Shown: piece after piece, positions 13,207-13,231 of the stretch
Numbering within the stretch: the first letter of the stretch is position 1
Layout of the letters: the number at the start of each line of letters is the position of its first letter
From: Clostridiales bacterium
GTDB taxonomy: Bacteria > Bacillota > Clostridia > Christensenellales > CAG-314
Reading direction: 5' to 3'
Length of the DNA stretch: 13,231 nucleotides
Assembly (NCBI GenBank): GCA_004558105.1
Contig: SFEB01000031.1
Span: 1-13,231, forward strand
Position numbers and translations under genes: made by a program
Notes under the pieces: generated by a model
What the model was told of the DNA's origin: nothing
Database searches by the model: none
What the model saw: only the letters and a program-made list of their open reading frames with translations

Positions 13207-13231
13207 TTAATAAAAAAGAACCGTTGAAGAC

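Noticed and set aside
1..13231. CRISPR arrays, tRNA genes, insertion sequences, attachment sites
   Set aside because: No spaced direct repeats, cloverleaf sequences, transposase-like proteins or long duplicated ends were seen.

Overview
The window looks like chromosomal DNA of a spore-forming, low-to-moderate-GC Firmicute of the class Clostridia. Pointers to this are a sigma-K-type sporulation sigma factor, an RNase J as the large ribonuclease, a QueH-type epoxyqueuosine reductase, AGGAGG-type ribosome-binding sites, and many short intrinsic terminators and sigma-A-like promoters with 16-17 nt spacers. The lineage may be an uncultured gut group such as Christensenellales, but that is only an impression. 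No insertion sequence, phage module, CRISPR array, tRNA or rRNA was seen. The genes are housekeeping, with a few lineage-specific small proteins.

Layout. Positions 1-926 (+) hold the end of a DnaQ-like exonuclease with a C-terminal BRCT-like domain, convergent with queH (989-1603, -) across a shared terminator. Upstream of queH lies a minus-strand operon, transcribed from 3273 down to 1668: NfeD-like protein, SPFH/stomatin-like protein, and a 77-residue membrane protein. It has a clear promoter (3295-3323) and its own terminator (1618-1649). Divergent from it is a membrane-anchored calcineurin-like phosphoesterase (3429-4634, +). Next come a zinc-ribbon protein with a very acidic tail (4797-5339, +) and the sigma-K-like gene (5406-6101, -). 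RNase P RNA (6196-6522, +) is divergent from sigK. A serine-biosynthesis pair follows on the minus strand: serC (8975-7881), then serA (7790-6636). The last large block is rnj (RNase J with a long N-terminal extension) and a U32 tRNA-hydroxylation protein in tandem (9367-12803, +). An 80-residue protein of unknown function (12926-13168, -) closes the window.

Functional themes. Several genes act on RNA: RNase P RNA, RNase J, QueH (queuosine in tRNA) and the U32/TrhP-type protein (5-hydroxyuridine in tRNA). serC and serA give two of the three steps from 3-phosphoglycerate to serine; the phosphatase is not in view. The NfeD/stomatin pair is a known membrane-microdomain module, here extended by a small membrane protein. 

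The most distinctive sequence-level observations are two genes whose predicted transcription start coincides with the ATG (queH and the phosphoesterase, both lacking a ribosome-binding site), the zinc-ribbon protein with its polyacidic tail, the approximately 180-residue basic extension on RNase J, and an inverted repeat lying exactly over the -10 box of the last gene. I saw no clear new multi-gene defence or catalytic system. All family names come from motif recognition, not from searches.
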